DNA from: Lachnospiraceae bacterium RM5
Lineage (GTDB): Bacteria; Bacillota; Clostridia; Lachnospirales; Lachnospiraceae
DNA: 64,000 nucleotides
NCBI GenBank assembly: GCA_900110975.1
Contig: FOFK01000003.1
Location: forward strand, 149,895 to 213,894
Direction of reading: 5' to 3'
Position numbers and translations under genes: made by a program. The number at the start of each line of letters is the position of its first letter. Positions within the stretch are counted from its first letter, which is position 1. Below are positions 1 to 9,071 of this stretch, piece by piece. The notes beneath the pieces are model-generated. The model was not told where the DNA came from and searched no databases. It worked only from the letters and a program-made list of their open reading frames with translations.

Positions 1-1
1 T

Positions 2-958
2 GCCGGCAGTATCATGACAATTGAATATGTAAGCTTAAGACCTAATATGACTGTAGAAGAGGCATTTAAACGTATCAGAAGAACAGGAATTGATAAAGAA
101 ACTATTTATACATGCTATGTTACTGATAATAACAGACTTTTAATTGGTGCAATTTCAATAAAAACACTTTTACTTGCTGATGAAGATACAATTATAAGAG
201 ATCTCATGGATACTAACATTATTTATGCACATACACTTGAAGATCAGGAAACTGTTGCTAATAAATTTAAAAAATACGATTTACTCGCAATCCCTGTTGT
301 TGATGATGAAAACAGACTTGTGGGTATCGTAACATTCGATGATGCTATGGATGTCATCCAGGAAGAGGCAACAGAAGATATCAAGAAAATGGCCGCTATC
401 ATTCCAAATGACAAAACATATTTCAGAACAAATATTTTTGAAACATGGAAAGCAAGAATCCCATGGCTTTTGTTACTCATGATTTCTGCTACATTTACAG
501 GAATGATTATTACAAGCTTTGAAGAAGCTTTAGCAGCACAGGTTGTTCTTACTGCCTATATACCAATGCTTATGGATACAGGTGGTAACTCAGGAGGACA
601 GGCTTCAGCTACGGTTATTCGTGCTCTTTCTCTTGAAGAAATTGAATTTAATGATATCTTCAGAGTAATTTGGAAAGAGGCAAGAGTTGCCTTATTATGT
701 GGTATTACACTTTCAGCTTGTAATTTTGTTAAATTATTACTTATTGACAGAATTGGTGTTTATGTAGCATTGACAGTCTGCATTACACTTATTGTAACAA
801 TATTTTTTGCAAAAATAATCGGATGTACACTTCCTATTCTTGCAAAGAAAATTGGATTTGATCCTGCTGTTATGGCTTCACCATTTATTACAACACTTGT
901 AGATGCAATTTCATTACTTGTTTATTTCAGAATGGCAAGCTTTATTTTGAAAATATAA
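2..958 (+). CDS. mgtE: Magnesium transporter MgtE, 3' part
   Basis: C-terminal two thirds of an MgtE-type Mg2+ channel/transporter of the cytoplasmic membrane. The frame is open from base 2, and the residues before the first ATG (Ala-Gly-Ser-Ile) continue the usual AGSIMT motif, so the gene begins upstream and the ATG at 14 is internal. Two CBS domains (about residues 1-130 of the visible part) precede roughly five membrane segments. Family signatures are visible: MDTGGNSGGQ, and GFDPAVMASPFITTLVDA in the last helices, which line the ion path. The N-terminal Mg2+-sensing domain lies outside the window. The patatin-like gene follows 12 bases downstream and may be cotranscribed. The family call is secure. 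Confidence 0.93.
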   Translation, partial: AGSIMTIEYVSLRPNMTVEEAFKRIRRTGIDKETIYTCYVTDNNRLLIGAISIKTLLLADEDTIIRDLMDTNIIYAHTLEDQETVANKFKKYDLLAIPVVDDENRLVGIVTFDDAMDVIQEEATEDIKKMAAIIPNDKTYFRTNIFETWKARIPWLLLLMISATFTGMIITSFEEALAAQVVLTAYIPMLMDTGGNSGGQASATVIRALSLEEIEFNDIFRVIWKEARVALLCGITLSACNFVKLLLIDRIGVYVALTVCITLIVTIFFAKIIGCTLPILAKKIGFDPAVMASPFITTLVDAISLLVYFRMASFILKI

Positions 959-970
959 AGGTGGTATAAT

Positions 971-1819
971 ATGTATGACTATGGACTGATTCTTGAAGGC
1001 GGTGGTATGAGAGGTCTTTATACAACCGGTGTTATAGATTTTTTTATTGATAATGATATAGAATTTAAGCATGTTTATGGAGTAAGTGCAGGTTCTGTAA
1101 ATGGTATAAATTACGTTTCAAAACAGAGAAAAAGAAATTATTATGTTAATGTAAATTATATTAATGATAAGAATTATGCAAGCATTCAGTCACTTCTTAC
1201 AACAGGTGATTATTTTAATAAAAAAATGTGTTATAAAGATGTGCCTGAAAAGCTTATGCCTTTTGATTATGAGGCATTTAAAAAATATACCGGTGAATTT
1301 TATGCAGTAGCAACGGATTGCGAAACCGGTCTTGCGAAATATTTTAAGATTGAAGATGGCAGAAAAGATATGGATAAACTCCGTGCTTCCTGTTCATTAC
1401 CGCTTATTTCAAATATGGTTAAAATAGATGGAAGATTATATTTAGATGGCGGTCTTTCAGATTCTATTCCTGTAAGAAAATCCGTACAGGATGGAAACAA
1501 GAAAAATGTTGTTATACTTACAAGGGATTTGGATTATAGAAAGAAACCAAATAATATTTTACCTGTACTTAAGGTAAAATATTCAGCATATCCAAATCTT
1601 ATCAATGCAATAAAAGAAAGACATAATGTATATAATAATACTTTAGAGTATATTATTAATCAGGAAAAGAAGGGTAATCTTTTTTGTATCAGGCCTTCAA
1701 AAGAAATCACAATAGGAAGACTTGAAAAAGACGTTTCAAAATTAAAAGAATTATATGAAATGGGCTATGAAGACGCAAAAAATATTTATGATGATTTATT
1801 AAAGTTTCTTGAAAGTTAA
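971..1819 (+). CDS. Patatin-like phospholipase family protein
   Basis: Predicted cytosolic serine acyl hydrolase of the patatin/RssA type, 282 aa. Visible catalytic elements are the glycine-rich oxyanion loop GGGMRG (residues 10-15), the nucleophile elbow GVSAG (G-x-S-x-G) near residue 40 and the DGG motif carrying the catalytic aspartate near residue 160. There is no signal peptide or membrane segment. An AAGGTGG ribosome binding site overlaps the mgtE stop and fits the ATG at 971. Members of this family are commonly annotated as phospholipases, but the natural substrate cannot be read from the sequence. Family call strong, function unknown. Confidence 0.88.
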   Translation: MYDYGLILEGGGMRGLYTTGVIDFFIDNDIEFKHVYGVSAGSVNGINYVSKQRKRNYYVNVNYINDKNYASIQSLLTTGDYFNKKMCYKDVPEKLMPFDYEAFKKYTGEFYAVATDCETGLAKYFKIEDGRKDMDKLRASCSLPLISNMVKIDGRLYLDGGLSDSIPVRKSVQDGNKKNVVILTRDLDYRKKPNNILPVLKVKYSAYPNLINAIKERHNVYNNTLEYIINQEKKGNLFCIRPSKEITIGRLEKDVSKLKELYEMGYEDAKNIYDDLLKFLES

Positions 1820-1916
1820 AAAAATATATTAACATTTATGGTTAAATGTAGTAAAATAATGTTAGGTGTAGAGTTACGTAATTATAATAATAAATTATTT
1901 GGAGGTATATTAACCC

Positions 1917-2120
1917 ATGAAAAGATATTTTGAATTAGGTGTTTATAAGTCAGAGGAATCTGATGGAAGCGGTGTTTTAGGACAATATTCAAGTATTAAT
2001 GAAGCAAAGGAAGCTATCAGCGAGTTCACAAAACAGGATGATGAAATTTTTATCATTGACGAACTTGAAGAACAGGATGATGGAACTATAAGACAGTTAG
2101 CTCATTGGATGGTTAAATAA
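1917..2120 (+). CDS. Small acidic hypothetical protein, 67 aa
   Basis: Not recognised. A free-standing 67-residue acidic protein, without signal peptide or membrane segment, having a run of Asp/Glu in the middle (about residues 40-55) and a Trp near the C-terminus. GGAGG lies 11 bases before the ATG, and a strong intrinsic terminator at 2176-2203 follows, so it is a monocistronic unit. A TATAAT-like hexamer at 1883-1888 could be its -10, but no good -35 is seen. The codon use resembles its neighbours and the dedicated signals argue for a real gene. Confidence 0.7.
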   Translation: MKRYFELGVYKSEESDGSGVLGQYSSINEAKEAISEFTKQDDEIFIIDELEEQDDGTIRQLAHWMVK

Positions 2121-2175
2121 TATTTTCATTATATTTGATATTTATTTCGATTATTATAATTTAATATTTATATTC

Positions 2176-2203
2176 AAAAGTAGGATAGAGATGTCCTACT
2201 TTT
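2176..2203 (+). terminator. Intrinsic terminator after the 67-aa gene
   Basis: Perfect 10-bp inverted repeat AAAAGTAGGA / TCCTACTTTT with an 8-base loop; the T-rich end of the second arm serves as the U-run. It separates the small gene from the next unit. Confidence 0.85.
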
Positions 2204-2259
2204 GTTGTAGATAAAAGAAATTTTAAAATAAATATAATAGATTTATAAGGAAGATGAAT

Positions 2260-2505
2260 ATGCAGACTATAGAATTTAAAATGGAAAGGCCTAATCTTGT
2301 AAAAACAGGTGATGAGGTTGTTGTTGATGAATCAGTATTACAGACACTTCAGGGTATTATGTATTATTATACAATAAAGCCTGCAATTGCAATGTCAAAT
2401 AACATTCCATCAAGAGACAGATTAAAAACTGACAAAGGTAAAGTAGTAAAAATCGATGAAAAAGACGGTGCTTTTTTTGTGAACGTTGAATTTGAAGAAA
2501 AATAA
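2260..2505 (+). CDS. Small hypothetical protein, about 81 aa
   Basis: Not recognised. About 81 residues, soluble, mixed hydrophobic and charged, with an Ile/Met/Tyr-rich centre and an acidic C-terminus (VEFEEK). The frame opens at an ATG at 2254, but the ribosome binding site AAGGAAG ends at 2253 directly against it. The in-frame ATG at 2260 (MQTIEF) has proper spacing and is taken as the start. It lies alone between a terminator at 2176-2203 and the ilvN promoter. No function is proposed. Confidence 0.65.
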   Translation: MQTIEFKMERPNLVKTGDEVVVDESVLQTLQGIMYYYTIKPAIAMSNNIPSRDRLKTDKGKVVKIDEKDGAFFVNVEFEEK

Positions 2506-2546
2506 TGACTATTTTGTTAATTTTTCAAGATATATCGTTCATAAAA

Positions 2547-2576
2547 TTGACAAATAATATTAGTATTTGATAAAAT
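2547..2576 (+). promoter_or_regulatory. Predicted sigma-A promoter for ilvN
   Basis: TTGACA at 2547-2552, an 18-base spacer and TAAAAT at 2571-2576, about 85 bases before ilvN. The leader shows no T-box GGTGG/ACCGCG element and no obvious leader peptide, so amino-acid control at this site is not evident. Confidence 0.55.
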
Positions 2577-2659
2577 ATTTATAAGGTAAAACCAGTTAAA
2601 ATAAAACAAAATTTCAATTATTTTGACATATAATATACATAACTAAGGAGATTTTTATC

Positions 2660-3166
2660 ATGAAGAAAATGGTGTTATCAATTTTGGTACAAAACACTGC
2701 AGGTGTCTTATCAAGAGTTTCAGGACTTTTTGCAAGAAGAGGATATAATATAGATTCTCTTACAGTCAGCGAAACTGAATCAGAAGGTTTTTCACGAATG
2801 ACAATAGTATGTCGTGGTGAAGATGCAGTTTTAGAACAGATAAGAAAACAGTTATCAAAACTTGTTGATGTTAAGGATATTATAGAATTAGAACCAAAGA
2901 CATCCGTTTGCAGAGAACTTGTTCTTTGTAAGATCGCAGTTGAATCTGAAAAGAGACAGCAGATATTATCCATTGCAGAGATTTTCAGAGCAAAAGTAGT
3001 TGATGTTACTGAGAATGCTATGATGATTGAATTAACAGGTAATAAACAAAAGCTTGATGCGTTTTTAGATTTATTAAATGGATTTGAGATTATGGAGCTC
3101 GTAAGGACAGGTGTTACAGGACTTACAAGAGGATATGGTGATATGCTTTCAGGTGAACTTGACTAA
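2660..3166 (+). CDS. ilvN: Acetolactate synthase, small regulatory subunit
   Basis: Regulatory subunit of acetohydroxyacid synthase, which binds the catalytic IlvB/IlvI chain and mediates branched-chain amino acid feedback; 168 aa, normal for the IlvH/IlvN family. The N-terminal ACT domain (residues 3-75) has the hallmark VQNTAGVLSRVSGLFARRGYNIDS region of the valine-binding site. The second ACT-like domain ends in GVTGLTRG. TAAGGAG precedes the ATG at suitable spacing. The catalytic subunit is not in the window, so it must be encoded elsewhere. leuC and leuD follow, giving a leucine-biosynthesis context. Confidence 0.93.
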   Translation: MKKMVLSILVQNTAGVLSRVSGLFARRGYNIDSLTVSETESEGFSRMTIVCRGEDAVLEQIRKQLSKLVDVKDIIELEPKTSVCRELVLCKIAVESEKRQQILSIAEIFRAKVVDVTENAMMIELTGNKQKLDAFLDLLNGFEIMELVRTGVTGLTRGYGDMLSGELD

Positions 3167-3202
3167 TCGTTTTAAATAAATTCATATAAAGAGGTGATCT
3201 AT

Positions 3203-3424
3203 ATGCTTTTAGGAAAAACAAAGAAAGAGTTGGAATCTAAAGAAAATGAAATAAAATTATTTTTATCAAATAATTATAAAGATTCTGCGTATAAAGCGTA
3301 TAAGGAATACCTTGACCTTGTTGAGAACTTTAGAAGTAATGGCAAAATTAATGCAAAAGATTATGATAAAATTTTAATAAAAATTGAAGATTATCAGGCA
3401 AAATTTGCAAATATGAAAAAATAA
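3203..3424 (+). CDS. Small hypothetical protein, 73 aa
   Basis: Not recognised. A 73-residue Lys/Glu-rich, probably all-helical soluble protein, with heptad-like spacing that could form a short coiled coil. The frame can open at GTG 3194, but that codon lies inside the ribosome binding site AGAGGTG; the ATG at 3203 is correctly spaced and is chosen. It follows ilvN by 36 bases and is closed by a terminator at 3450-3478, so it is probably the last gene of the ilvN unit. No function is proposed. Confidence 0.65.
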   Translation: MLLGKTKKELESKENEIKLFLSNNYKDSAYKAYKEYLDLVENFRSNGKINAKDYDKILIKIEDYQAKFANMKK

Positions 3425-3449
3425 AATTGGTTTTTATATGTTTTTTATG

Positions 3450-3478
3450 AAAAAGTGGAAGGTTTCTTCCACTTTTTT
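3450..3478 (+). terminator. Intrinsic terminator upstream of leuC
   Basis: Stem AAAAAGTGGAA (3450-3460) with TTCCACTTTTT (3467-3477), a short loop and a terminal T-run. It divides the ilvN unit from leuCD-thrC. Confidence 0.88.
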
Positions 3479-3491
3479 GATGTTTAAAACC

Positions 3492-3520
3492 TTGATATAA
3501 TTGGAAAATAATGATAAGAT
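3492..3520 (+). promoter_or_regulatory. Predicted sigma-A promoter for leuC-leuD-thrC
   Basis: TTGATA at 3492-3497, 17-base spacer, TAAGAT at 3515-3520, between the terminator and leuC. The leader is under 30 nt, too short for a T-box or attenuator. Confidence 0.55.
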
Positions 3521-3556
3521 TTTTCTTAATGTAATATTTTTAGGAGGATGCATACA

Positions 3557-4825
3557 ATGGGAATGACAATGACTCAGAAAATTTTAGCAAAACATGCCGG
3601 TTTAGACTCAGTTACTGCAGGTCAGTTAATTGAAGCAAACCTTGATTTGGTACTTGGTAATGACGTTACAAGTCCGGTTGCTATTAAAGAATTAGAAAAG
3701 ATGAAAGTAAATTCAGTATTTGATAAGGACAAAATTGCAATTGTTCTTGATCATTTTACTCCAAACAAAGACATTAAATCAGCTGAATTATGTAAATGTT
3801 CTAAAACATTTGCTTACAAAAATAACATCACAAATTTCTTTGAAACAGGTGAAGTTGGTATTGAACATGCTCTCTTACCTGAGAAAGGTCTTGTTGTTGC
3901 CGGAGATGCTGTTATAGGAGCTGACTCGCACACATGTACTTATGGTGCACTTGGAGCATTCTCAACAGGTGTTGGAAGTACAGATATGGCTGCAGGAATG
4001 GCTACAGGAAAAGCCTGGTTTAAAATACCTTCAGCTATTAAATTCAATCTTATTGGAAAGCCTGCAAAATGGGTAAGCGGTAAAGATGTTATTTTACATA
4101 TCATTGGTTTAATCGGAGTTGACGGTGCATTATATAAATCAATGGAATTTGTTGGTGAAGGTGTTAAATACCTTTCAATGGATGACAGATTTGCAATATG
4201 TAATATGGCGATTGAAGCAGGTGGAAAGAATGGAATTTTCCCTGTAGATGAAAAAACTATTGAATATATTAAAGAACATTCTGATAAAGAATATGAAGTA
4301 TTTGAAGCAGATGAAGATGCAGAATATGATGAAGTTTATGATATTGATTTAAGTGCATTAAAACCAACAGTTGCATATCCTCATTTACCAGAAAATACAA
4401 AGACTATAGATGAAGCTACAAAAGATGATATAAAGATTGATCAGGTTGTTATTGGTTCATGTACAAACGGTAGAATTTCTGATATCAGAATTGCAGCTAA
4501 AATCTTAGAAGGCAGACACGTTGCCAAAGGAGTAAGAACAATTGTTATTCCTGCAACACAGGCTATTTATTTACAGGCTGTTGAAGAAGGACTTGTTTCG
4601 ACATTTATCAAAGCAGGAGCTGCCGTAAGTACACCAACATGCGGTCCATGTCTTGGAGGACATATGGGTATTCTTGCAAAAGGTGAAAAAGCTGTTGCTA
4701 CAACAAACAGAAACTTCGTAGGAAGAATGGGAGATGTTGAATCAGAGATTTATCTTGCAAGCCCTGCAGTTGCTGCAGCAAGTGCTGTACTTGGTAAATT
4801 AGCATCACCTGATGAGTTAGATTAA
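3557..4825 (+). CDS. leuC: 3-isopropylmalate dehydratase, large subunit
   Basis: Large subunit of isopropylmalate isomerase (aconitase superfamily), which converts 2- to 3-isopropylmalate in leucine synthesis; 422 aa in the homoaconitase/prokaryotic form. Fe-S ligands are visible: the [15 protein letters not shown] region, IGSCTNGR and [11 protein letters not shown], supplying the three [4Fe-4S] cysteines. An upstream ATG at 3548 abuts the AGGAGG (3542-3547), so the ATG at 3557, nine bases from it, is the start; this gives the family-typical [10 protein letters not shown]. leuD follows 24 bases later and supplies the partner chain. Confidence 0.95.
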   Translation: MGMTMTQKILAKHAGLDSVTAGQLIEANLDLVLGNDVTSPVAIKELEKMKVNSVFDKDKIAIVLDHFTPNKDIKSAELCKCSKTFAYKNNITNFFETGEVGIEHALLPEKGLVVAGDAVIGADSHTCTYGALGAFSTGVGSTDMAAGMATGKAWFKIPSAIKFNLIGKPAKWVSGKDVILHIIGLIGVDGALYKSMEFVGEGVKYLSMDDRFAICNMAIEAGGKNGIFPVDEKTIEYIKEHSDKEYEVFEADEDAEYDEVYDIDLSALKPTVAYPHLPENTKTIDEATKDDIKIDQVVIGSCTNGRISDIRIAAKILEGRHVAKGVRTIVIPATQAIYLQAVEEGLVSTFIKAGAAVSTPTCGPCLGGHMGILAKGEKAVATTNRNFVGRMGDVESEIYLASPAVAAASAVLGKLASPDELD

Positions 4826-4849
4826 TTTATAAAATGAATGGAGGATATT

Positions 4850-5335
4850 ATGAAAGCACAAGGAATTGTACATAAATATGGTGATAATGTAGATACAGAT
4901 GTTATTATACCTGCAAGATATTTAAATGCACCTGATGCAGAAGAGCTTGCAAAACACTGTATGGAAGATATTGATAAAGACTTTGCTACAAGAGTAAATA
5001 AAGGTGACATTATTGTTGCAACAAAAAACTTTGGATGTGGTTCTTCAAGAGAACATGCTCCAATAGCTATTAAAGCTTCAGGTGTTAGCTGTGTTATCGC
5101 AGAAACATTTGCAAGAATTTTTTATAGAAATGCAATTAATATTGGATTACCAATCATTGAATGTAAGGAAGCTTCTTTAGATATTGATAATGGCGATGAA
5201 GTTGAAATTGATTTTGACTCTGGTGTTATTGTTAATAAAACAAAGAATCACACATATCAAGGTCAGGCTTTCCCTGAATTTATGCAGAATATTATTAAGG
5301 CCGAAGGTCTTATAAACTATATTAATAATAAATAA
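4850..5335 (+). CDS. leuD: 3-isopropylmalate dehydratase, small subunit
   Basis: Swivel-domain small subunit that completes the LeuCD isomerase; 161 aa, typical of the clostridial short form. The signature [15 protein letters not shown] lies near residues 58-72, and the N-terminus has [15 protein letters not shown]. The longest frame begins at 4838, but GGAGG at 4840-4844 lies inside that extension. The ATG at 4850 is correctly spaced and gives [11 protein letters not shown], the usual family start. It lies between leuC and thrC in one transcription unit. Confidence 0.94.
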   Translation: MKAQGIVHKYGDNVDTDVIIPARYLNAPDAEELAKHCMEDIDKDFATRVNKGDIIVATKNFGCGSSREHAPIAIKASGVSCVIAETFARIFYRNAINIGLPIIECKEASLDIDNGDEVEIDFDSGVIVNKTKNHTYQGQAFPEFMQNIIKAEGLINYINNK

Positions 5336-5356
5336 GATTTAATTGGAGGATTATTT

Positions 5357-6844
5357 ATGGAAATCATGTATAAGAGCACAAGAAATGCTGATTTAAGAGT
5401 AAGTGCATCACAGGCTATTTTAAAAGGTTTATCAGATGATGGCGGTTTATTTGTACCAACAGAGATTCCTGCTTTAGATGTTTCATTAAATGAAATTAAA
5501 GATAAATCATATAAAGAAATTGCTTATCTTGTAATGAGTAAATTCTTTACAGATTTTACAGAAGAAGAATTAAAATCATGTATTGAAAAAGCTTATGATT
5601 CAAAATTTGATACAGAAGAAATTGCTCCTTTAGTTAAATCTGATGGAATGTATTTCTTAGAGTTATTCCATGGTGCCACAATAGCATTCAAGGATATGGC
5701 TTTATCAATTTTACCTCATTTACTTACAACATCAGCAAAGAAAAACAATGTCAAAAATGATATTGTAATTCTTACTGCAACATCAGGTGATACAGGAAAA
5801 GCTGCATTAGCCGGATTTGCAGGTGTTGAAGGAACAAAGATTATTGTTTTCTATCCAAAGGGTGGTGTAAGTCCAATCCAGGAAAAACAGATGGTTACTC
5901 AGAAGGGTGATAATACATTTGTTGTTGGAATTAAAGGAAACTTTGATCAGGCTCAGACAGGTGTTAAGATTTTATTTAATGATAAAGATTTAGAAAAAGA
6001 ATTAAGCGATAAAGGATATCAGTTCTCTTCAGCAAATTCAATAAATATCGGACGTTTAATTCCTCAGGTTGTTTACTATGTTTATGCATATGCTAAACTT
6101 CTTGCAAATAATGAAATTGAAGAAAATGAAGAAATCAATGTAGTTGTTCCTACAGGAAACTTTGGTAACATACTTGCTGCATATTATGCTAAATGCATGG
6201 GACTTCCTATTTCAAAACTTATTTGTGCATCCAATGAAAATAAAGTTTTATTTGATTTCTTTAAAACAGGTGAATATAACAAAAACAGAGAATTTGTTTT
6301 AACAACATCACCATCAATGGATATTTTAGTTTCAAGCAACTTAGAAAGACTTATCTTTAAGATTGCCGGAAATGATGATAAGAAAAATGCAGAATATATG
6401 AACAGCCTTAATACAAATGGAACATATACAATTACAGATGATATGAAAGCTGCATTAGAAGATTTCTATGGAAATTATGCTACAGAAGAAGAAACATCAA
6501 AGACTATTAAAGATTTATATGAAAAGACAGGATATGTCATTGATACACATACAGCAGTAGCTGCAAACGTTTGTGATAAATATAGAAATGAAGTTGATAA
6601 CTCTAAGAAGTTGCTTGTAGTATCAACAGCAAGTCCATTTAAGTTCACAAGAAGCGTTCTTAATTCAATTGATACAAAATATGATAATTTAAGCGACTTT
6701 GAAATGGTTGATAAATTAAGTGAAATTGCTAATGTAAAAGTCCCAAATGCAATTGAAGAAATAAGAAATGCTGATATTATCCATAATAATATTTGTGAAG
6801 TTGACGAAATGAAGAATGTTGTTAAATCATTCTTAAATATTTAA
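5357..6844 (+). CDS. thrC: Threonine synthase
   Basis: PLP enzyme converting O-phosphohomoserine to threonine; 495 aa, the longer plant/yeast-type (class II) length. The PLP lysine is in GATIAFKDMA (about residue 110). The serine/threonine-rich loop TATSGDTGKAAL and the phosphate-binding VPTGNFGNILAAYYAK are clear. GGAGG precedes the ATG at 5357 at good spacing. Directly behind leuD, it probably forms a leuCD-thrC operon joining leucine and threonine synthesis; threonine also feeds isoleucine synthesis through threonine dehydratase. Confidence 0.95.
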   Translation: MEIMYKSTRNADLRVSASQAILKGLSDDGGLFVPTEIPALDVSLNEIKDKSYKEIAYLVMSKFFTDFTEEELKSCIEKAYDSKFDTEEIAPLVKSDGMYFLELFHGATIAFKDMALSILPHLLTTSAKKNNVKNDIVILTATSGDTGKAALAGFAGVEGTKIIVFYPKGGVSPIQEKQMVTQKGDNTFVVGIKGNFDQAQTGVKILFNDKDLEKELSDKGYQFSSANSINIGRLIPQVVYYVYAYAKLLANNEIEENEEINVVVPTGNFGNILAAYYAKCMGLPISKLICASNENKVLFDFFKTGEYNKNREFVLTTSPSMDILVSSNLERLIFKIAGNDDKKNAEYMNSLNTNGTYTITDDMKAALEDFYGNYATEEETSKTIKDLYEKTGYVIDTHTAVAANVCDKYRNEVDNSKKLLVVSTASPFKFTRSVLNSIDTKYDNLSDFEMVDKLSEIANVKVPNAIEEIRNADIIHNNICEVDEMKNVVKSFLNI

Positions 6845-6880
6845 TTTATCGGCCGGACAGTTATTATAACAGGTGTGTGT

Positions 6881-7948
6881 ATGAAAAATGACAGTAATAG
6901 AATTAACTTTTTAGACGTATTTAGAGGTTTATCCATTATATTGATAGTAATTATTCATGCAATGGATGCCTGCCAAACAAGAGTAATATTATCTGCATTT
7001 GCACTTCAGTTTTTCTTCTTTTTATCGGGAATAAACTATAAATGCAAAGATGATAAAAAAAATGTATGGAAAGATAAATTTATTAAAATTTATCTTCCAT
7101 ACCTTTCTTTTTCAATTTTAAGTATATTAGTTTATCTTGCTTTTCTTTATTTAAAGAACAGTTCATATGAAATATCTTATTTTATAAAAAAATTCTTTAT
7201 ATTTATTTTTGGAATGTTTTATGGAAGTGCCAGAAATAATTTTTTAGGCTACAATACAGGAATAATGATATATAACAGACCTTTATGGTTTTTACCATGT
7301 TTATTATCAGTATTTTTAATCGTAGATTCCTATGAAACATTGATAAAAAACAAAGATTCAAAGGATAAAACTATTCTTAGATTGTTATATATAGTTTTAT
7401 GTTTTTCATTAGGTTATATATTAAAAGGATTAATACTTCCTTTTTCTTTTGAATCAGCAATTATTATGGCATCATTTTTTGAAATTGGTCTGCTTTCAAA
7501 AGATATAATGATTAAATATTCAAAAAAAATAGAAAAACATAAGATTATATCAATAATTATTACAATACTTTTTATTTTATCAGGATATTTTCTTTTAAAA
7601 TTCAACGGTCATACACAGGTACGACTTATGAAATTTGGTAGAAATTATATTTTAATGATATTTAACTGCTTATGGATGATAGTTCCATTATTTATTGTTT
7701 CATGTATTTTTGAGAATAATAGATTGCTTATTCACTTTGGAAAAATTTCCATGAGCGTATTGCTATTACATAAATTTCCAATTATGTTTTTTAAAGCCCT
7801 GCCGTTCACAGCTAAATATATGAAACATAATAATCCAGGATACATCTTAATGATAATCATAATTTTATTTATGTGTTATATTGGAGATGAAATATTAACA
7901 AGGATTTGTCCGGTAATAATTGGGAAAAAGAAGATTAAAAAGAATTAA
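6881..7948 (+). CDS. Acyltransferase family 3 membrane protein
   Basis: Integral membrane acyltransferase (AT3/OafA type), about 356 aa with about ten hydrophobic segments. The N-terminal RINFLDVFRGLSIILIVIIHA holds the conserved arginine and the active-site histidine (H after VII). Members O-acetylate or acylate cell-surface glycans; the substrate here is unknown. The frame opens with GTG at 6875, but AGGTG overlaps that codon and the ATG at 6881 is the better start. It follows thrC by 36 bases without a clear terminator but is functionally unrelated. Many AT/T-rich codons fit an ordinary membrane gene in this genome. Confidence 0.85.
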   Translation: MKNDSNRINFLDVFRGLSIILIVIIHAMDACQTRVILSAFALQFFFFLSGINYKCKDDKKNVWKDKFIKIYLPYLSFSILSILVYLAFLYLKNSSYEISYFIKKFFIFIFGMFYGSARNNFLGYNTGIMIYNRPLWFLPCLLSVFLIVDSYETLIKNKDSKDKTILRLLYIVLCFSLGYILKGLILPFSFESAIIMASFFEIGLLSKDIMIKYSKKIEKHKIISIIITILFILSGYFLLKFNGHTQVRLMKFGRNYILMIFNCLWMIVPLFIVSCIFENNRLLIHFGKISMSVLLLHKFPIMFFKALPFTAKYMKHNNPGYILMIIIILFMCYIGDEILTRICPVIIGKKKIKKN

Positions 7949-7952
7949 TTTC

Positions 7953-7982
7953 TTGACATGTATAAAACCTATATGGTATTAT
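7953..7982 (+). promoter_or_regulatory. Predicted sigma-A promoter for rplU operon
   Basis: TTGACA at 7953-7958, 18-base spacer, TATTAT at 7977-7982, placing transcription start near 7989 at the head of the structured leader. Confidence 0.75.
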
Positions 7983-7988
7983 ATCATA

Positions 7989-8053
7989 GTATGCCGCACA
8001 ACGAGGTTATAAGTTTATGAAAATAACACCGAAGTTGGCGAGTAATGTTAAAT
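7989..8053 (+). ncRNA. Probable L21 leader (autoregulatory 5' UTR)
   Basis: The untranslated leader before rplU contains GCCGCACAACGAGG at its 5' end and CACCGAAGTTGGCGAG near its 3' end; GCC/GGC segments can pair across it. Position directly after the promoter and before rplU fits the ribosomal L21 leader of Firmicutes, through which L21 is thought to control its operon. The assignment is from memory of that family and was not tested against its covariance model. Confidence 0.55.
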
Positions 8054-8065
8054 AGGAGGTGCCAT

Positions 8066-8374
8066 ATGTACGCAGTTATAGCAACAGGTGGCAAACAGTA
8101 CAAAGTTTCTGAAGGCGATATTATTAAAGTTGAGAAACTTGGTTTGGAAGCCGATGAAAAAGTAACTTTTGATCAGGTTCTTTTAGTAAGCGATAGCGAT
8201 GTTAAGGTTGGAAATCCAACAGTAGCTAACGCATCTGTAGACGGTACAGTTTTATCAAATGGTAAAGGTAAAAAAGTTATCGTATACAAATATAAAAGAA
8301 AATCTGGATATCATAAGAAGAATGGTCATAGACAGGCTTATACTGAAGTTAAGATTGATAAGATCAATGCTTAA
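8066..8374 (+). CDS. rplU: 50S ribosomal protein L21
   Basis: Large-subunit protein L21, 102 aa, the usual length. The family start [18 protein letters not shown] is present, and the basic rRNA-binding C-terminal part [16 protein letters not shown] is intact. The open frame reaches back to 8045, but TAGGAGGTG (8053-8061) sits just before the ATG at 8066, which is the start. First gene of rplU-prp-rpmA, behind a probable L21 leader. Confidence 0.97.
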   Translation: MYAVIATGGKQYKVSEGDIIKVEKLGLEADEKVTFDQVLLVSDSDVKVGNPTVANASVDGTVLSNGKGKKVIVYKYKRKSGYHKKNGHRQAYTEVKIDKINA

Positions 8375-8388
8375 TCCCTGGTTTGCCC

Positions 8389-8715
8389 ATGATTGATATT
8401 ATTTTTTATACTAAGAACGATAAGAAATATTCATTTGAATGCAGTGGTCATGCAGGTTATTCTGATTATGGAAATGATATTGTATGTTCTGCAGTATCAG
8501 CTTTAGTTATTAATTGTATTAATTCTATTAATGAATTAACAGATAGTAAAACAAAGCTTGATAGTGATGATGAAAATGGTGGATATTTAAAGTTTGAGGT
8601 AGAATCAGCGTTAAGCAGTGATGTTTCGATTTTAATTGAATCATTATATTTAGGACTTAACGAGATTAAAAAGAATTATAATAATTATATTGATTTACAT
8701 ATCGAGGAGGTGTAA
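8389..8715 (+). CDS. prp: Ribosomal-processing cysteine protease Prp
   Basis: YsxB/Prp protease, 109 aa, which removes the N-terminal extension of L27 in Firmicutes. The catalytic His lies in SGHAGY and the catalytic Cys in DIVCSAVS, with the family spacing. The frame can open at TTG 8383, but the ATG at 8389 gives the canonical start; no strong ribosome binding site is visible, so translation may be coupled to rplU. It sits between the L21 and L27 genes, and its substrate's extension is visible in the next gene. Confidence 0.93.
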   Translation: MIDIIFYTKNDKKYSFECSGHAGYSDYGNDIVCSAVSALVINCINSINELTDSKTKLDSDDENGGYLKFEVESALSSDVSILIESLYLGLNEIKKNYNNYIDLHIEEV

Positions 8716-8717
8716 GT

Positions 8718-9002
8718 ATGTTACAAATGAACCTTCAGTTTTTTGCTCATAAAAAGGGAGTTGGTTCTACAAAGAACGGTAGAGACTCTGAGTCTAAGAG
8801 ACTAGGTGCTAAAAGAGCAGACGGACAGTTTGTTAAAGCTGGAAATATTCTTTACAGACAGCGTGGTACAAAGATTCATCCAGGTGTCAATGTAGGACGT
8901 GGTGGAGATGATACATTATTTGCTTTAACAGATGGTATCGTTAAATTTGAAAGAAAAGGCAGAGACAAAAAACAGGTATCTGTTATTGCAGCTGCTAAGT
9001 AA
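8718..9002 (+). CDS. rpmA: 50S ribosomal protein L27 with cleavable N-terminus
   Basis: L27, 94 aa, which acts near the peptidyl-transferase centre. The N-terminus [14 protein letters not shown] is the Firmicutes extension: cleavage after the Phe-Phe pair by Prp exposes the functional [15 protein letters not shown] tail. A GAGGAGGTG ribosome binding site overlaps the end of prp. The gene ends before an intrinsic terminator at 9020-9050. Confidence 0.97.
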   Translation: MLQMNLQFFAHKKGVGSTKNGRDSESKRLGAKRADGQFVKAGNILYRQRGTKIHPGVNVGRGGDDTLFALTDGIVKFERKGRDKKQVSVIAAAK

Positions 9003-9019
9003 TTTATAAAGACATTGCG

Positions 9020-9050
9020 CGTCGCCTAGTAATATAGGCGACGTATTTTT
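9020..9050 (+). terminator. Intrinsic terminator after rpmA
   Basis: Perfect 9-bp stem CGTCGCCTA / TAGGCGACG with a 6-base loop, followed by TATTTTTT. obgE starts only 22 bases later with no evident promoter, so partial readthrough is likely. Confidence 0.85.
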
Positions 9051-9071
9051 TAATATAAAGGAATTGATATT

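Noticed and set aside
14-958. A complete short MgtE starting at the first ATG
   Set aside because: The frame is open from base 2, and the residues before the ATG continue the family motif, so the gene starts outside the window.
2577-2659. T-box or amino-acid attenuator ahead of ilvN or leuC
   Set aside because: No GGTGG...ACCGCG-type box, specifier loop or leader peptide is visible, and the leuC leader is too short.
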